NCBI GenBank assembly: GCA_016713965.1 | Contig: JADJOC010000009.1 | Coordinates: 992,001-1,056,000 of the forward strand | DNA length: 64,000 nt | Source: Chitinophagaceae bacterium | GTDB taxonomy: Bacteria > Bacteroidota > Bacteroidia > Chitinophagales > Chitinophagaceae | Direction of reading: 5' to 3' | In this document: one piece after another, positions 19,650-30,254 of the stretch | Layout of the letters: each line of letters starts with the position of its first letter | Position numbering within the stretch: the first letter of the stretch is position 1 | Notes under the pieces: generated by a model | What the model saw: the letters and a program-made list of their open reading frames with translations, nothing else | The model's database searches: none | What the model was told of the DNA's origin: nothing | Translations under genes and position numbers: made by a program

Positions 19650-21177
19650 TTACTCTTTCCAATGAAATATTTGTTGCTTACTTTCAACATTGGTATTGGA
19701 AACTACAGTTAGCCCAAAAGCTTTAGTTTTATGCGTTGGATTAAAAGGAAAAGATAAAATAAAATTTTTACCAGATACAGTAAAGTGATAAATCTTTTCC
19801 GGTGTAAGAATTTTCTTTTTATCATCGGCATACATATACACTACTATTTTTTTTGTATGTTGATAATTTTGTAAAAATTCTCCCTGCACCAAATATGTAC
19901 TGTCAGTTTTTTGCAGTCCTATCGAAGTTATGTGAGGTAGTTGTGGCCTGCTGGTATCCAGCCATTTCATACCGGGTGGTATTGCAGGAAATTTATTATA
20001 ATGATTTTGCAAGCTGTCATTCCAGCCATTAGGATTTTTTTCAAAAGTATTGCTGCTATAAAATATCATGCCTTGAATATTAGGCGTATTGCGCAATAGT
20101 TTTATTTGCCTGGGTATTTGGGTTTTATCTTTCCATGCGGTATTTGTACCTGCCCTGTAAATACCCAACCCGATATAGCAGTGCCTGCCATAGGTATGTT
20201 TGCCCCACCAGTCTACCAATACCTCGTAAGGTGCCAGCTTATGACCAATTTCCCAATATAGTTGTGGTGCTACATAATCTATCCACCCCATTTTTTAGCC
20301 ACAATAATATATCTGCATATAAATCATCATAATTAGTTACCCCGGCTTTGGTATTACTTCCGTTAATATCCTTCGCAGCATTGCGCCATACACCAAAAGG
20401 GCTGATACCAAACCTGCATTGGGGATTTTCTTTTTTTATTGCTTTGCCCAGCATTACAATTATAGAATCAGTATTGCTCCGGCGCCATTTATCTTTACTC
20501 ATGCCCTTGCCATATTGCAGGTATTTAACATTATCCGGAAATTCTTTTCCCGGAAGCCTGTAAGGATAAAAGTAATCATCAAAATGTATTGCATCTACCT
20601 GGTACCTTTTTACTACATCTGTTACTACACTGGTTACATATTGTTGCACTTCCTTGTTTCCCGGATCGAAATATTTTTTATCACCGTAGGTTAAAAACCA
20701 ATTAGGATGTATCCGTGTAATATGAGTAGGTGAAAGAGAAGACCTGTTGATATTAAAAACCGCCCTGTAGGGGTTCATCCATGCATGAAATTCCAAACCT
20801 CGTTTATGCGTTTCCGTTATCATAAACTCAAGAGGGTCATAGTAAGGTGATGGCGGCTTTCCCTGTTTTCCCGTAAGCCATTGACTCCAGGGTTCGTATG
20901 GTGAAGGATAAAAAGCATCGGCAGCCGGCCTGACTTGTACTATTACGGCATTCATGCCATTCTTTTTATGCAAATCAAGCAGCTTAATAAATGCTATTTT
21001 TTGCGAATCTGTATTATAATTTCCCCTGGATGGCCAGTCAATATTATCTACTGTGGCTATCCATACTGCCCTAAACTCCTTGTGGGTTTGTGCTGAGGCT
21101 AAAAAAGGTAAAAAATAATTAGTATAAAGGCAAAATACAAAAGTAAAAAGCCGGATAAGCGACACTTTTGTTTTCAT
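19650..21177 (-). CDS. Family-10-like glycosylhydrolase (GHL10), frameshifted
   Basis: Signal peptide (MKTKVSLIRLFTFVFCLY to ASAQ), then the GHL10 domain starting EFRAVWIATVDNIDWPS, with HAWMNPYRA, AIHFDDYFYPY and FGISPFGVWRN. The first frame ends in an artefactual tail; the C4 run at 20286-20289 (G on the coding strand) has one base too many, and WLKNGWIDYVAPQLYWEIGH follows when it is removed. A C-terminal beta domain completes about 509 residues. Probably a periplasmic or surface polysaccharide hydrolase. Its ATG overlaps the MarR stop codon (TAATG). Confidence 0.88.
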
Positions 21178-21635
21178 TAACTTTCAGTTGAGTTACGGAT
21201 TTTATCCAGCAAAATGTTTAATGTCTCTACTTCGGCTAAAGAAAGCTTACCTAGTACGGCATCTACATCCGGTTCATATTGATCAAGTTCTTCAAGCAAT
21301 TTTTTTCCTTTTTCTGTAATGGTCACATCTACTAATCTTTTATCGGTTTCGCATACTACTTTTTTTACCAGGTCTTTTGCTATTAACCTGACAACAATGC
21401 GGCTGGTATCACTCATTTTATCCAGCATACGCTGCCTGATCTGTAAGGTAGACAGCGGTCCTGAAGCTCCACGAAGTATCCTTAATATATTAAACTGCTG
21501 GGAAGTGATATTTCCTTTATCAAAAATTATTTTTGTTTTTTCCATTACCCAGTTATGGGTATAAATAATATTAATAACCCCTTTTTGGTATTCGTTCCTG
21601 AACTTTGATTGGCTAATGTCTTTTTCTATACTCAC
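21177..21635 (-). CDS. MarR family transcriptional regulator
   Basis: 152 residues beginning with GTG. The winged helix-turn-helix is visible: TSQQFNILRILRGASGPLST, then the recognition helix region DKTSRIVVRLIAKDLVKK-like (DTSRIVVRLIAKDLV), then the wing KRLVDVTITEKGKKLLEEL. It binds DNA as a dimer; the ligand is unknown. It lies 11 bp after the AI-2E transporter gene and is coupled to the glycosylhydrolase, so one operon is likely and autoregulation possible. Confidence 0.9.
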   Translation of the reverse strand: MSIEKDISQSKFRNEYQKGVINIIYTHNWVMEKTKIIFDKGNITSQQFNILRILRGASGPLSTLQIRQRMLDKMSDTSRIVVRLIAKDLVKKVVCETDKRLVDVTITEKGKKLLEELDQYEPDVDAVLGKLSLAEVETLNILLDKIRNSTES

Positions 21636-21646
21636 GGTGCAAATTT

Positions 21647-22673
21647 TTAGGAAGGTAATTTTTCTTCATTGGTAAATTCATTCATATATATTTTTACTAA
21701 AATGATAAAATAGCATACTAACACAGGCCCAAAGATTAATCCCATAAAACCAAACAACCCTAATCCGACAATTACACTTAATACTGTTACCATCGGATGT
21801 ACATTACCTATTTTTTTAAGTAGCCCCAACCTGGTTATATAATCTACATTACCGGTTACCACTACACTATAAATAGTTAGCCCTGTTGCCATCCATGTAT
21901 TGCCTGTAGAAAACATAACTATTACCAGCGGCACCCATATAATCATGGTACCTACTATAGGAAAAAATGCAAAGACCCCTGTTACAAAACCCCAAAGCCC
22001 CCAATCCTGCACGCCAAAGATCCAGTAGCCTAATGCTGCAAACATGCCCTGTACTATACAGATAATAGGTATGCCTAAAGCATTGGCTTTTATCATAAGC
22101 TTGGTTTCATGCGCAAGCTTATCGATATTTTGGGGTTTTAATGGAATAATCCGGTTTAAATATTTTTCTATCCTCCCTGCCATTTACCAGTAAATAATAC
22201 AGTAAAAAAAACATCATAATTAAATTGGTAACAATAGTTGCTGTACTATTCAAAAACTTAGGGATAAACGCAGATGCCTTATTAGCAAATGAAGTAGAAT
22301 TTTGTTCACTCAATAATTTGATTCCGCTATACTCTTCAATTTTTGCTGAAGCAATTTTAATACCTTGCATTATCTCATGCTGGTTATTTACTAAAGAGTT
22401 TATTTTAGGAGATATAAGGCGTACAGAAAAATACACAGGAATAGCTATAAGGACCATATAACCCAGCATAAACAACAATGCTGTTCCGCCTTTGTTCCAT
22501 TGTCTTTTAAAAACAAATTTAAAATATAAAGTACGGCTTACAATATATAAAGTAATTCCACCTAACAAGCCCGGCAAAAAAATATATAATTCGCCAACAA
22601 ATAACCACCCTAATAAAATAATCAGGATAAGCAAAAGTATTTGCCGGAGCTTATCATTAAAAGTTTTAGTCAT
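21647..22673 (-). CDS. AI-2E family transporter (PerM/YdiK-like), frameshifted
   Basis: Membrane protein of the AI-2E exporter family. The N-terminal frame has helices at about 8-50 and 62-88, a periplasmic loop and LIMMFFLLYYLLVNGRE. It then shifts; removing one base at the CC pair 22172-22173 gives NGREIEKYLNRIIPLKPQNI and the conserved second half with FVTGVFAFFPIVGTMIIWVP and GLFGFMGLIFGPVLV. Total about 342 residues, as expected. The real substrate of most members is not AI-2. First gene of the operon with MarR and GHL10. Confidence 0.87.
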
Positions 22674-22703
22674 AATAAATTTTAAATTAAATATTATTTC
22701 CTA

Positions 22704-23723
22704 ACGTGTTGTGCTATTAAAAACTCAAAGCATGTTTGATTTGAGCTAATTTTTTTCCATTTAAATGGTTAATCCAATGCAAAATCGACATGGAAGACAG
22801 TTTTGAAGCCAATCTTACAGCCAAACCTCATAAGATTTTGCATAATTACGTTTCAAATTGAATTGATCGCACATTTGTGCAAAAAATGTTTCAACCATTT
22901 GTCTTTTCGATTTGTACTTTTTAGGATATTTTTTGTAATCATGTTGATTGTTCCTAAAAGGTACTTTTAATGTTACTTTATACTGTTCAAATAAATCCAT
23001 TTGTAAGGTCTTTGATATATAGGCCCTATCGCCAAGCATCTTCTTTTCTGTTGGCAAATTTTTTACCTGTTTCAGGAAATTAATATCATGTACATTCGCT
23101 TTTGTAATACCACTTTGTTGAACTACTCCATTATCAAAAATTATGACATGTAGTTTGTAACCAATAAACCAGCCTTTGTTAACAGCACTCCACCCTTTGG
23201 CCGGAGCCGTTTCATATGATTTTTGAAATGATTTGAACCTTTTTTCTCTTGCCATTTTTACAACAGGAACAGGAATGCTGTCTACAATCATTGCCTGGCT
23301 TTGATTTGCAAGCTTAGACGATATATGTTCCTGCACCTCAATGATGAATGGTGCCAGCCGTTTTCTTCTTCTATTAAAACGGCTTCGATCTATTAAATTC
23401 GGAAAGTATGAAGCATAATCTTTTTTTAATTTACTCCATAACAAATTTTCAGAATCAATACTTAATGCCTCCATACAACAAGCCAATGAAACGATTTCCA
23501 GGTCATTCATTTTGGGGCGCACAGGATAAACCTGAAAATTTGTTTTATAACCCGTTTCATTTTTAAAAGATCTTTGCAAATGCCGTAGAATTTGCTGAAA
23601 TTTGTTCGGATGTTGTGCATATTGTTTAGAAAGTTTAGTCACTTACCTAGACAACTTCACAACATCTTTTTATTCAAATTAGTACAACTTTATTTATTAA
23701 CATTTGTTAATAGCACAACACGT
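22704..23723. mobile_element. IS982-like insertion sequence with 17-bp inverted ends and 9-bp target duplication
   Basis: Left end ACGTGTTGTGCTATTAA (22704-22720) and right end TTAATAGCACAACACGT (23707-23723) are perfect inverted repeats. TATTTCCTA flanks the element directly on both sides (22695-22703 and 23724-23732), a 9-bp target duplication. The 1020-bp length and single transposase fit IS982. The insertion is intergenic, between the AI-2E transporter start and the radical SAM gene stop. Confidence 0.93.
22717..23642 (-). CDS. IS982-like transposase (frameshifted)
   Basis: DDE-type transposase starting at GTG. Characteristic segments are MNDLEIVSLACCMEALSID near residue 46, AMIVDSIPVPV (first Asp), KGWFIGYKLHVIIFDNGVV, and LGDRAYISKTLQ (second Asp). 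The final acidic residue is in KSKRQMVETFFAQMC. The frame ends early after SYEVWL at 22815; adding one base near 22825-22828 restores GLAVRLASKLSSMSILHWIN to a stop at 22717, inside the left inverted repeat. If the deletion is real the element is defective in cis. Confidence 0.88.
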
Positions 23724-23735
23724 TATTTCCTATAA

Positions 23736-24764
23736 TTATTTCCAAACCGATGCTCCTTCGCTGCAATTGGCGCAAATATCTATATTTTTCCTGCTTTTTA
23801 TTATATCAGCCCTAAATTGTTTGTAATTATCATTATTCCAAACTTCTTTAAAAGACTGGGTTTTTAAGTTGCCCAGCTGGTGCATGGCATCCTTATCAAA
23901 ACAGCAGGGCACTACCAGGCCATCCCATGTAATTACATTGGCATGCTGCAGCTTCCAGCACCTGTTAGCCAGTTTATTTTTGGCAGAATAAGTACCATCA
24001 GCTTTCTTTTTATACCGGCTAAATTTATCAATGCTGGGTATTAACTGGTTAGGGTCATTTTCGTAATCATATACCTGTGCGGTTTTAAACCTTACTTCAT
24101 CCACACCAACTTCTTTGGCCAGTCGTTTAATTTCTTCTATCTGGTGTTCATTATGCTTTACCACCAAAAACTGAAAAAATATAAAAGGTGTTTTGCTTTT
24201 CAATTCCTTTTTCCATTTTACAATATTTTTTGCCCCTTGTATTACCTTATCAATATTTCCTCCTACCCGGTATTGCTTATAGGTATCCTGTGTAGTTCCG
24301 TCAATAGAAATAATCAACCTGTCCAGCCCGCTTTCTACTGTTTTTTTTGCTACTGCATCAATAAGGTAATGGGCATTAGTAGAAGTAGCAGTGTAAATGC
24401 CTTTTTGAGAAGCATACTTTACCATCGATAAAAATTCAGGGTTAAGAAAAGGCTCCCCCTGGAAATAAAATATCAGGTAAAGTAATTCTTTATAAATATC
24501 ATCAATCGTTTTTGTAAAAAAATCTTTTTGCAACATCCCTGTTGGTCTGGTAAATGCTCGTAATCCGCTGGGGCATTCAGGACAGCGAAGGTTACAGCTC
24601 GTAGTTGGCTCAAAGGAAATAGAAACCGGATATCCCCATTGTACCGGTTTATTTAATATACGGCTGATGTAAAAACTGCTTAAAACTTTTATGCCATTCC
24701 ATACCTTACGCAAGGTTAGCTTGCTGGCAAGGTTAATGGTATCGTTCCAATTGATTTGAGGCAT
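23736..24764 (-). CDS. Radical SAM / SPASM domain protein
   Basis: 342 residues. The radical SAM motif CNLRCPEC is at about 57-64, after FEPTTS. A C-terminal SPASM domain has cysteines in NRCWKLQHANVITWDG, VVPCCFDKD and DICANCSEG, which bind auxiliary Fe-S clusters. Such enzymes modify peptides or act in cofactor and cell-surface pathways. No peptide substrate is obvious nearby, so function is open. The IS982 target duplication lies just past its stop codon. Confidence 0.88.
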   Translation of the reverse strand: MPQINWNDTINLASKLTLRKVWNGIKVLSSFYISRILNKPVQWGYPVSISFEPTTSCNLRCPECPSGLRAFTRPTGMLQKDFFTKTIDDIYKELLYLIFYFQGEPFLNPEFLSMVKYASQKGIYTATSTNAHYLIDAVAKKTVESGLDRLIISIDGTTQDTYKQYRVGGNIDKVIQGAKNIVKWKKELKSKTPFIFFQFLVVKHNEHQIEEIKRLAKEVGVDEVRFKTAQVYDYENDPNQLIPSIDKFSRYKKKADGTYSAKNKLANRCWKLQHANVITWDGLVVPCCFDKDAMHQLGNLKTQSFKEVWNNDNYKQFRADIIKSRKNIDICANCSEGASVWK

Positions 24765-24847
24765 TAGGCAAAGGTAAGCAGATATTAGTGTTTTGACATT
24801 AAGATATAGCCATTTTACTTAACTTTTAGTATTAAGGCATCATTGTA

Positions 24848-24855
24848 TACTTTTG
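24848..24855 (+). promoter_or_regulatory. Putative -7 box for the amidase gene
   Basis: TACTTTTG matches TAnnTTTG and lies 16 bp before the start codon. A partial -33 element (TTTTAG at 24824-24829) sits at about the right distance. Confidence 0.4.
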
Positions 24856-24871
24856 TTTTCTATTCTACATT

Positions 24872-26611
24872 ATGAAGAAATATATTTTAATACTCTCATT
24901 TTTATCCATCAGTCAATTCCTCTTTTCTCAAACCAAGCCTTTTATTAAGCTGATAAACCCTTATAAAACAGATAATGAAGTAAAAGCGTCCAGGCAATTC
25001 ATCACCGGATCTACTTGTAAAACCTGCCAGGTTTCTATTAATAAACAACCTGTAAAGGTATATGCTACCGGAGCTTTTGCTTATGAGATAAATTTACAGG
25101 AAGGAGATTCGGCCTTTACAATATCTGCTACGCAGGAAGGACAAACTGTTAACAGGCAAATCAATTTTTCATATTTAAAAATACCTGCTCCAAAACCAGT
25201 AACAACATTGAACATTGAAAGTATTGCAACATTCCCTGAAGGAAATTTATCTTTGCAAGCCGGTGATAAAATTCAGTTTAAAGTAAAAGCTTTGCCCAAT
25301 TGCCGGGTAACTGCAGGAAAGAATATTATTTTATATGAGATGCCACTGGCTACTACCGGTGGTATGCCGGGCATTTACCAGGGCGAATATATTTTAAAAG
25401 AAAGTGATAGCTTTTTTAATTATAAATTTCCTGTTGCATTATTAAATAAAGAAGGAAAAACTGTTACTAAAGAGACTACAAATAGCTTTTCTGTTTTTAC
25501 TACACTTATTTCCAATATTGCCATTACTAAAGGAAGGCTGGCACATTTGGAGTATGGTCTGGGGGATGACAGGCTAGGCGGAGCCAAAATAGGCTACCTG
25601 GATAGTGCTGTTCTTTTAAATATTACAGGTAAAGTGGGGCCCCATTTCAGAGTCAGGCTTTCCAAAACACGTACAGCATACATACCGGATGATCTGATTA
25701 ATTTTTTGCCAAAAGGCACTTTTGAACCTGCTTCTTTAACCAATAACTGGAGGGTATCTGGTGATTCTGTTTTTGATTATATTACTATTGGCCTTTTTGC
25801 CAAATTACCTTACCAGTCTTTCCAACTGACTAATCCTTCAAAAATTGTAGTGGATGTTTTTGGTGCCACTAACAATACCAATTGGATTACGCAATTAGAA
25901 ACCGTAAAAGAGATAAAAAATGTACAATACGAGCAGGTAGAAGATGAAGTATTTAGAATTACCATAGAATTAAAACACCAGCAGCACTGGGGACATTTTA
26001 TTTATTACCAGGGAAATAATTTAGTAATTAAAATACGGCGCCAGCCTGTAAACTTAACCTTAAGCGGATTAGTAATTGGTATAGATGCAGGGCATGGCGG
26101 AAGCAATAACGGTGCTGCAGGGGCAACGGGAGTATACGAAAAAGATATAACGCTTGCCTTAGCATTAAAATTGCAAAAATCATTAGAAGCACAGGGTGCA
26201 AAAATAATTATAAGCCGTACCAAAGAAACTTATTTTGATAATAAAGAACGGATTCTTTTTTACAGGGATCATCTGCCGGATTTATTAGTAAGCTTACATT
26301 TAAATTCGGCAAATGACCCTTTCCGGGCAGGTGGAACCAGTACATTTTACAGGTATATTGGTTTCAGAAATTTAAGCCATAGCATATATAAAAAAATGCT
26401 TGAATTAGGGCTGAAAGAATATGGCAATAACAGCTCATTTAATTTTATGCTGAACAGCCCTATTGAATATCCGAACGCTTTAATAGAAACACTTTTTTTA
26501 AGCAATGTAGAAGAAGAGGAAAAAATTCTGGATGAAAATTTTCAGCAGCAAATGGTAGAAAAAATTGTGATGGGCATTAAAGAATTTTTGGAGAGTTGCA
26601 AAGAAAAATAA
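24872..26611 (+). CDS. N-acetylmuramoyl-L-alanine amidase (Amidase_3)
   Basis: 579 residues. Signal peptide (KKYILILSFLSISQFLFSQ), a long N-terminal region with SH3-like/AMIN-like beta segments, then the Amidase_3 catalytic domain from about residue 398: GIDAGHGG (zinc His), EKDITLALALKLQ (zinc Glu), SLHLNSAND (zinc His) and LIETLFLSNVEEE (catalytic Glu). It cleaves the stem peptide from muramic acid in peptidoglycan during cell separation or turnover. Two cysteines in STCKTCQVS near residue 50 are unusual for the family. Confidence 0.92.
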   Translation: MKKYILILSFLSISQFLFSQTKPFIKLINPYKTDNEVKASRQFITGSTCKTCQVSINKQPVKVYATGAFAYEINLQEGDSAFTISATQEGQTVNRQINFSYLKIPAPKPVTTLNIESIATFPEGNLSLQAGDKIQFKVKALPNCRVTAGKNIILYEMPLATTGGMPGIYQGEYILKESDSFFNYKFPVALLNKEGKTVTKETTNSFSVFTTLISNIAITKGRLAHLEYGLGDDRLGGAKIGYLDSAVLLNITGKVGPHFRVRLSKTRTAYIPDDLINFLPKGTFEPASLTNNWRVSGDSVFDYITIGLFAKLPYQSFQLTNPSKIVVDVFGATNNTNWITQLETVKEIKNVQYEQVEDEVFRITIELKHQQHWGHFIYYQGNNLVIKIRRQPVNLTLSGLVIGIDAGHGGSNNGAAGATGVYEKDITLALALKLQKSLEAQGAKIIISRTKETYFDNKERILFYRDHLPDLLVSLHLNSANDPFRAGGTSTFYRYIGFRNLSHSIYKKMLELGLKEYGNNSSFNFMLNSPIEYPNALIETLFLSNVEEEEKILDENFQQQMVEKIVMGIKEFLESCKEK

Positions 26612-26613
26612 AT

Positions 26614-27762
26614 TTATATTTTTATCAATTTCTCCACTGCCTGCTCCAATGTATCTTCTTTTTTTGCAAAGCAAAACCTTAGTGCCTGATTATTGGTTTC
26701 ATTTTTATAAAAAGCTGATACAGGAATTGTTGCTACGCCATATTCTTTCGTAAGTTGTACAGCAAATTCTTTTTCGGATAGATTACTTATATTTTTATAA
26801 CTATAAATTTGAAAATAACTTCCGTGCGAGGGCAAAGGGACAAATCTGGTATGCGTCATAAGCGAAGCGAAGTAATCTCTCTTTTTTTGTAAAACCTTAT
26901 TTAATTGAATGTATTGGTCTTCTTGCTGAATAAAATCAGCTAACGCATATTGAACGGGAGAGTTACAAGTAAAACAATTAAACTGATGCACTTTTCTGAA
27001 CTCTTTCATTAATGTTTCGGGAGCAATGCAATACCCCAGCTTCCAACCAGTGCAGTGATATGTTTTTCCAAAAGAAAAGCACACAAAACTTCGCTCCATT
27101 AATTCGGGATATCGCAACAAACTTAAATGCGGTAAATCATCAAAAATTAAATGTTCATACACCTCATCGCTTATTATAAATATACCCGTATTCTTTACAA
27201 CCTTTTTTAATTCTTCTATATCATTATTATTTAATACACTACCGCTTGGATTGTGAGGGGAATTAATAATGATGGCTTTTGTTTTGGATGTAATTTTTTG
27301 TTTCACTGCTTCCCAGTCAATTGTATAACCAGGGTAGGCAAGTGGTATTAAAACCGGGATACCGCCATTAATTTCAATATTGGGGATATAGCTGTCATAT
27401 GCAGGTTCAAAAACAATTACTTCATCGCCTTTTTGTATAATAGTTGTTAAAGCAGTATAAATAGCATAAGTGCCGCCCGGGGTAATTGTAATGTTTGTTT
27501 CCGCATTGATATTACAATTGTAGGTAGCATTTACTTTTTCGGCTATGCGTTGTCGTAATAACGGCAGTCCGTTCATGTGTACGTACTGGTTGTGGTCGTC
27601 CGTCATGGCCCGGCTTACTTTTTCGATTAATTCGTTATTCATTGGGTAATCCGGAAATCCTTGCCCAAGATTAATAGCATTGTATTCGTTAGCTAAGGCA
27701 CTCATTTGCGTAAATATTGTAGTGCCTACATTAGGAAGCTTGCTTTGAATTGAAATTTCCAA
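26614..27762 (-). CDS. PLP-dependent methionine aminotransferase (YbdL-like)
   Basis: 382 residues, fold type I aminotransferase. NSPHNPSG, the Asp in ISDEVYEHL, the Schiff-base Lys in SFGKTYHCTGWKLGY and RFCFAKKEDTLEQA are all present. The SFGKTYHxTGWK pattern is typical of YbdL-type methionine aminotransferases and kynurenine-like aminotransferases. It converges with the amidase gene (2 bp gap). Substrate assignment rests on family resemblance. Confidence 0.9.
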   Translation of the reverse strand: MEISIQSKLPNVGTTIFTQMSALANEYNAINLGQGFPDYPMNNELIEKVSRAMTDDHNQYVHMNGLPLLRQRIAEKVNATYNCNINAETNITITPGGTYAIYTALTTIIQKGDEVIVFEPAYDSYIPNIEINGGIPVLIPLAYPGYTIDWEAVKQKITSKTKAIIINSPHNPSGSVLNNNDIEELKKVVKNTGIFIISDEVYEHLIFDDLPHLSLLRYPELMERSFVCFSFGKTYHCTGWKLGYCIAPETLMKEFRKVHQFNCFTCNSPVQYALADFIQQEDQYIQLNKVLQKKRDYFASLMTHTRFVPLPSHGSYFQIYSYKNISNLSEKEFAVQLTKEYGVATIPVSAFYKNETNNQALRFCFAKKEDTLEQAVEKLIKI

Positions 27763-27833
27763 AAGGTTTTTTTTAGAACATAAATAATTTTATTTGGAAG
27801 TAAGCCGTGTTGCGAATGTTCCTCCTTCCTATC

Positions 27834-27906
27834 TTAGCTCAATAAAGGCATCCCGTACAAGAGTGCGATCCCGCCTTCGGACGGGACAGGCAGCCACCAG
27901 AGCTAA
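27834..27906. repeat. Interspersed repeat with inverted ends and UUCG hairpin, copy 1
   Basis: Ends TTAGCTC and GAGCTAA are perfect inverted repeats. The centre TCCCGCCTTCGGACGGGA folds into a stem capped by C(UUCG)G. A second copy is at 43472-43547. It fills most of the gap between the aminotransferase and manC genes. Confidence 0.7.
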
Positions 27907-27957
27907 ATTATTGCACAAATGCCGGGTACAAAAACAATTACAATTGCTGCGCAATTT

Positions 27958-29039
27958 TTAAAAAAATTTATCCCCCTTACTTCTTTTTATTTCTGCCACA
28001 TATTCTTTAATTTCCTGCTCTTTTTCTTTTTTACAAATAAGTAATACATCGGCAGTATCTACTATTATAAAATCGTCTAACCCTTGCAGTAATACCAGTT
28101 TATCATTATCTGCCTGTATGATATTTTTGGTAGCATCTATTACTACTACGTTTTTGCCGCTTACTGCATTGCCAAGGTAATCTTTTTCTAAATTTTCATA
28201 GGCGCTTGCCCAGGTCCCTAAATCGCTCCAGCCAAATGATGATGGCATGACATAAACGTTTTCAGCTTTTTCCATTATGCCATAATCAATAGAAATATTT
28301 ACACATTGCGGATAAATACGATTTATAGCCTCTTCTTCGGCAGGCGTGTTAAAATTATCTTTTTCGGCATCAAACACTTCATGCATTTCCGGCAGGTGCT
28401 TTTCAAAGGCCTGTATGATACTTCTTATCTGCCATACAAAAATGCCTGCATTCCATAAAAAATCCCCGCTTAATAAAAAAGTTTTTGCCAATTCCAAATC
28501 TGGCTTTTCTGTAAAAGTTTTTACTTTATATATATTTTCGGCAACTGCAGGCTCTTCATATTGAATGTAACCGTAACCTGTATTAGGGTAAGTAGGTTGT
28601 ATGCCCAATGTTACCAAAGCTTTTATATAGTGTGTAAAATTTAATGCGTCAGCGCAAATTTTTTCAAAAACTTTTGGTTGTAAAATGATATTATCAGCCG
28701 GCGCACAAATTAAACAGGCATCCGGGTTTAAATTCACCAATTTGTAAGAAATATAAGCTACGCATGCTGCAGTATTTTTTCTGCTTGGTTCGTATAAAAT
28801 ATTTTCCGGCCTGGCTTCCGGTAATTGCTGTGCTACTATGTTTATATACTGGCGAGCAGTTACAATATAAATATTCTCTTTAGGTATAAATTCAGCAAAC
28901 CTGTCAAAAGTAGCCTGGATGAGGGTACGGCCTGTATTTAATATATCTAAAAACTGTTTGGGGTATTCAGACCTGCTCATTGGCCAAAACCTGCTGCCAA
29001 TACCCCGGCCATAATAGCTACATAATTATTTTTATTCAT
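27958..29039 (-). CDS. manC: Mannose-1-phosphate guanylyltransferase (frameshifted at the 5' end)
   Basis: Makes GDP-mannose from GTP and mannose-1-phosphate for surface glycans. The open frame begins MSRSEYPKQFLDIL, lacking the nucleotide-binding N-terminus. Upstream, ATG at 29037-29039 opens MNKNNYVAIMAG; adding one G to the G4 run (29003-29006 on the plus strand as C4) gives GIGSRFWPMSRSEYPKQF, the complete GT-A signature. Later motifs are EPSRKNTAACVAY, NTGYGYIQ and FTEKPDLELA. Total about 360 residues. Lies 32 bp after kdsD in the same direction. Confidence 0.92.
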
Positions 29040-29071
29040 TGTACGATAGGTGTTAAAGGTATAAAGGTATT

Positions 29072-30037
29072 CTATATTATACCTTCCCTTATTAAATCAT
29101 GCAGGTGGATTAATCCAGCATACTTATTATTTTCAGTTACTAATAATTGGTTGATATTATTTTGCTTCATTATTTCCAGCGCATTTACAGCTAAAGCTTC
29201 AGCATCTATAGTTTTAGGAGCAGGGCTCATAATTTCTTTTGCCAGCAATTTATCAAAAGCCTGCTCTTTTTCAATCATCCGCCGTAAATCACCATCTGTA
29301 ATAATGCCCAGGAGCTCATTATTTTCATTAACTACAGCAGTAGCGCCCAGCCGTTGCCGGGTAATTTCTACAATTACTGTTTTAATATGAGCATCAGGCA
29401 AAACCTTTGGCTTGCTATTTTGGGCAGCTAAGGTATTTACCCGTAAATATAATTTTTTACCTAAAGCGCCACCAGGGTGATATTTGGCAAAATCCTGGCT
29501 GTTAAAGCTTTTAAGCTCCATCAGGCAGATAGCCAGTGCGTCTCCCATTACCATTTGTGCAGTAGTGCTGGTTGTAGGGGCAAGGTTATGGGGGCAGGCC
29601 TCCTGCAATACGGTAGTATTCAGCATAATATCACAGTGGTTAGCCAAAAAAGATTGTATATTGCCTACCATGCCAATTAATACATTGCCAAAGTTTTTTA
29701 TTAATGGGGCTAATACTTTTATTTCCGGACTATTGCCACTTTTACTTATCACCATTACCATATCATCCTGTTGTATCATCCCCAAATCGCCATGGATGGC
29801 ATCAGCTGCATGCATAAAGATGGATGGGGTGCCGGTACTGTTAAAAGTAGATACTATTTTTTGAGCAATAATGGCACTTTTGCCAATACCACTTACAACA
29901 AGACGGCCTTTGCACCGGGCAAGCTGTAGTACTGCTTTTTCAAAATTTTCATCGATAAATGCTCCTAATCCTTGTATGGATTGACTTTGTAAGCCAATTG
30001 TCCGTAAAGCAGATGATATAATGATGTCTTTATTCAT
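29072..30037 (-). CDS. kdsD: Arabinose-5-phosphate isomerase, KpsF/GutQ family
   Basis: 321 residues: an N-terminal SIS domain (about 30-180, with VVSGIGKSAIIAQKIVSTFN and VISKSGNSPEIK) and two C-terminal CBS domains (about 205-320, ending NKYAGLIHLHDLIREG). It interconverts ribulose-5-phosphate and arabinose-5-phosphate, the first step toward KDO. kdsB, a later KDO enzyme, is 10 kb away in the window. Upstream of manC, so surface-polysaccharide precursors are grouped here. Confidence 0.93.
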   Translation of the reverse strand: MNKDIIISSALRTIGLQSQSIQGLGAFIDENFEKAVLQLARCKGRLVVSGIGKSAIIAQKIVSTFNSTGTPSIFMHAADAIHGDLGMIQQDDMVMVISKSGNSPEIKVLAPLIKNFGNVLIGMVGNIQSFLANHCDIMLNTTVLQEACPHNLAPTTSTTAQMVMGDALAICLMELKSFNSQDFAKYHPGGALGKKLYLRVNTLAAQNSKPKVLPDAHIKTVIVEITRQRLGATAVVNENNELLGIITDGDLRRMIEKEQAFDKLLAKEIMSPAPKTIDAEALAVNALEIMKQNNINQLLVTENNKYAGLIHLHDLIREGII

Positions 30038-30254
30038 TTAATAAAAAGCAAACCTACTTCAAATCAGCCAAAAAGCAAAAGACAAAGGCATAGTGCTATT
30101 TTATGAGTTATATATATTAAAATATAGCACTGGTTAAATACAAGGTCATTCACTTGTTTTTGCTATTGTAAAATATTAACTTCGCTAACCTTTTGAAAAA
30201 TACAGAATTTTAAACACACAGTACCTTCCGGGGTTATTTAAGAAGAGAATAGTT

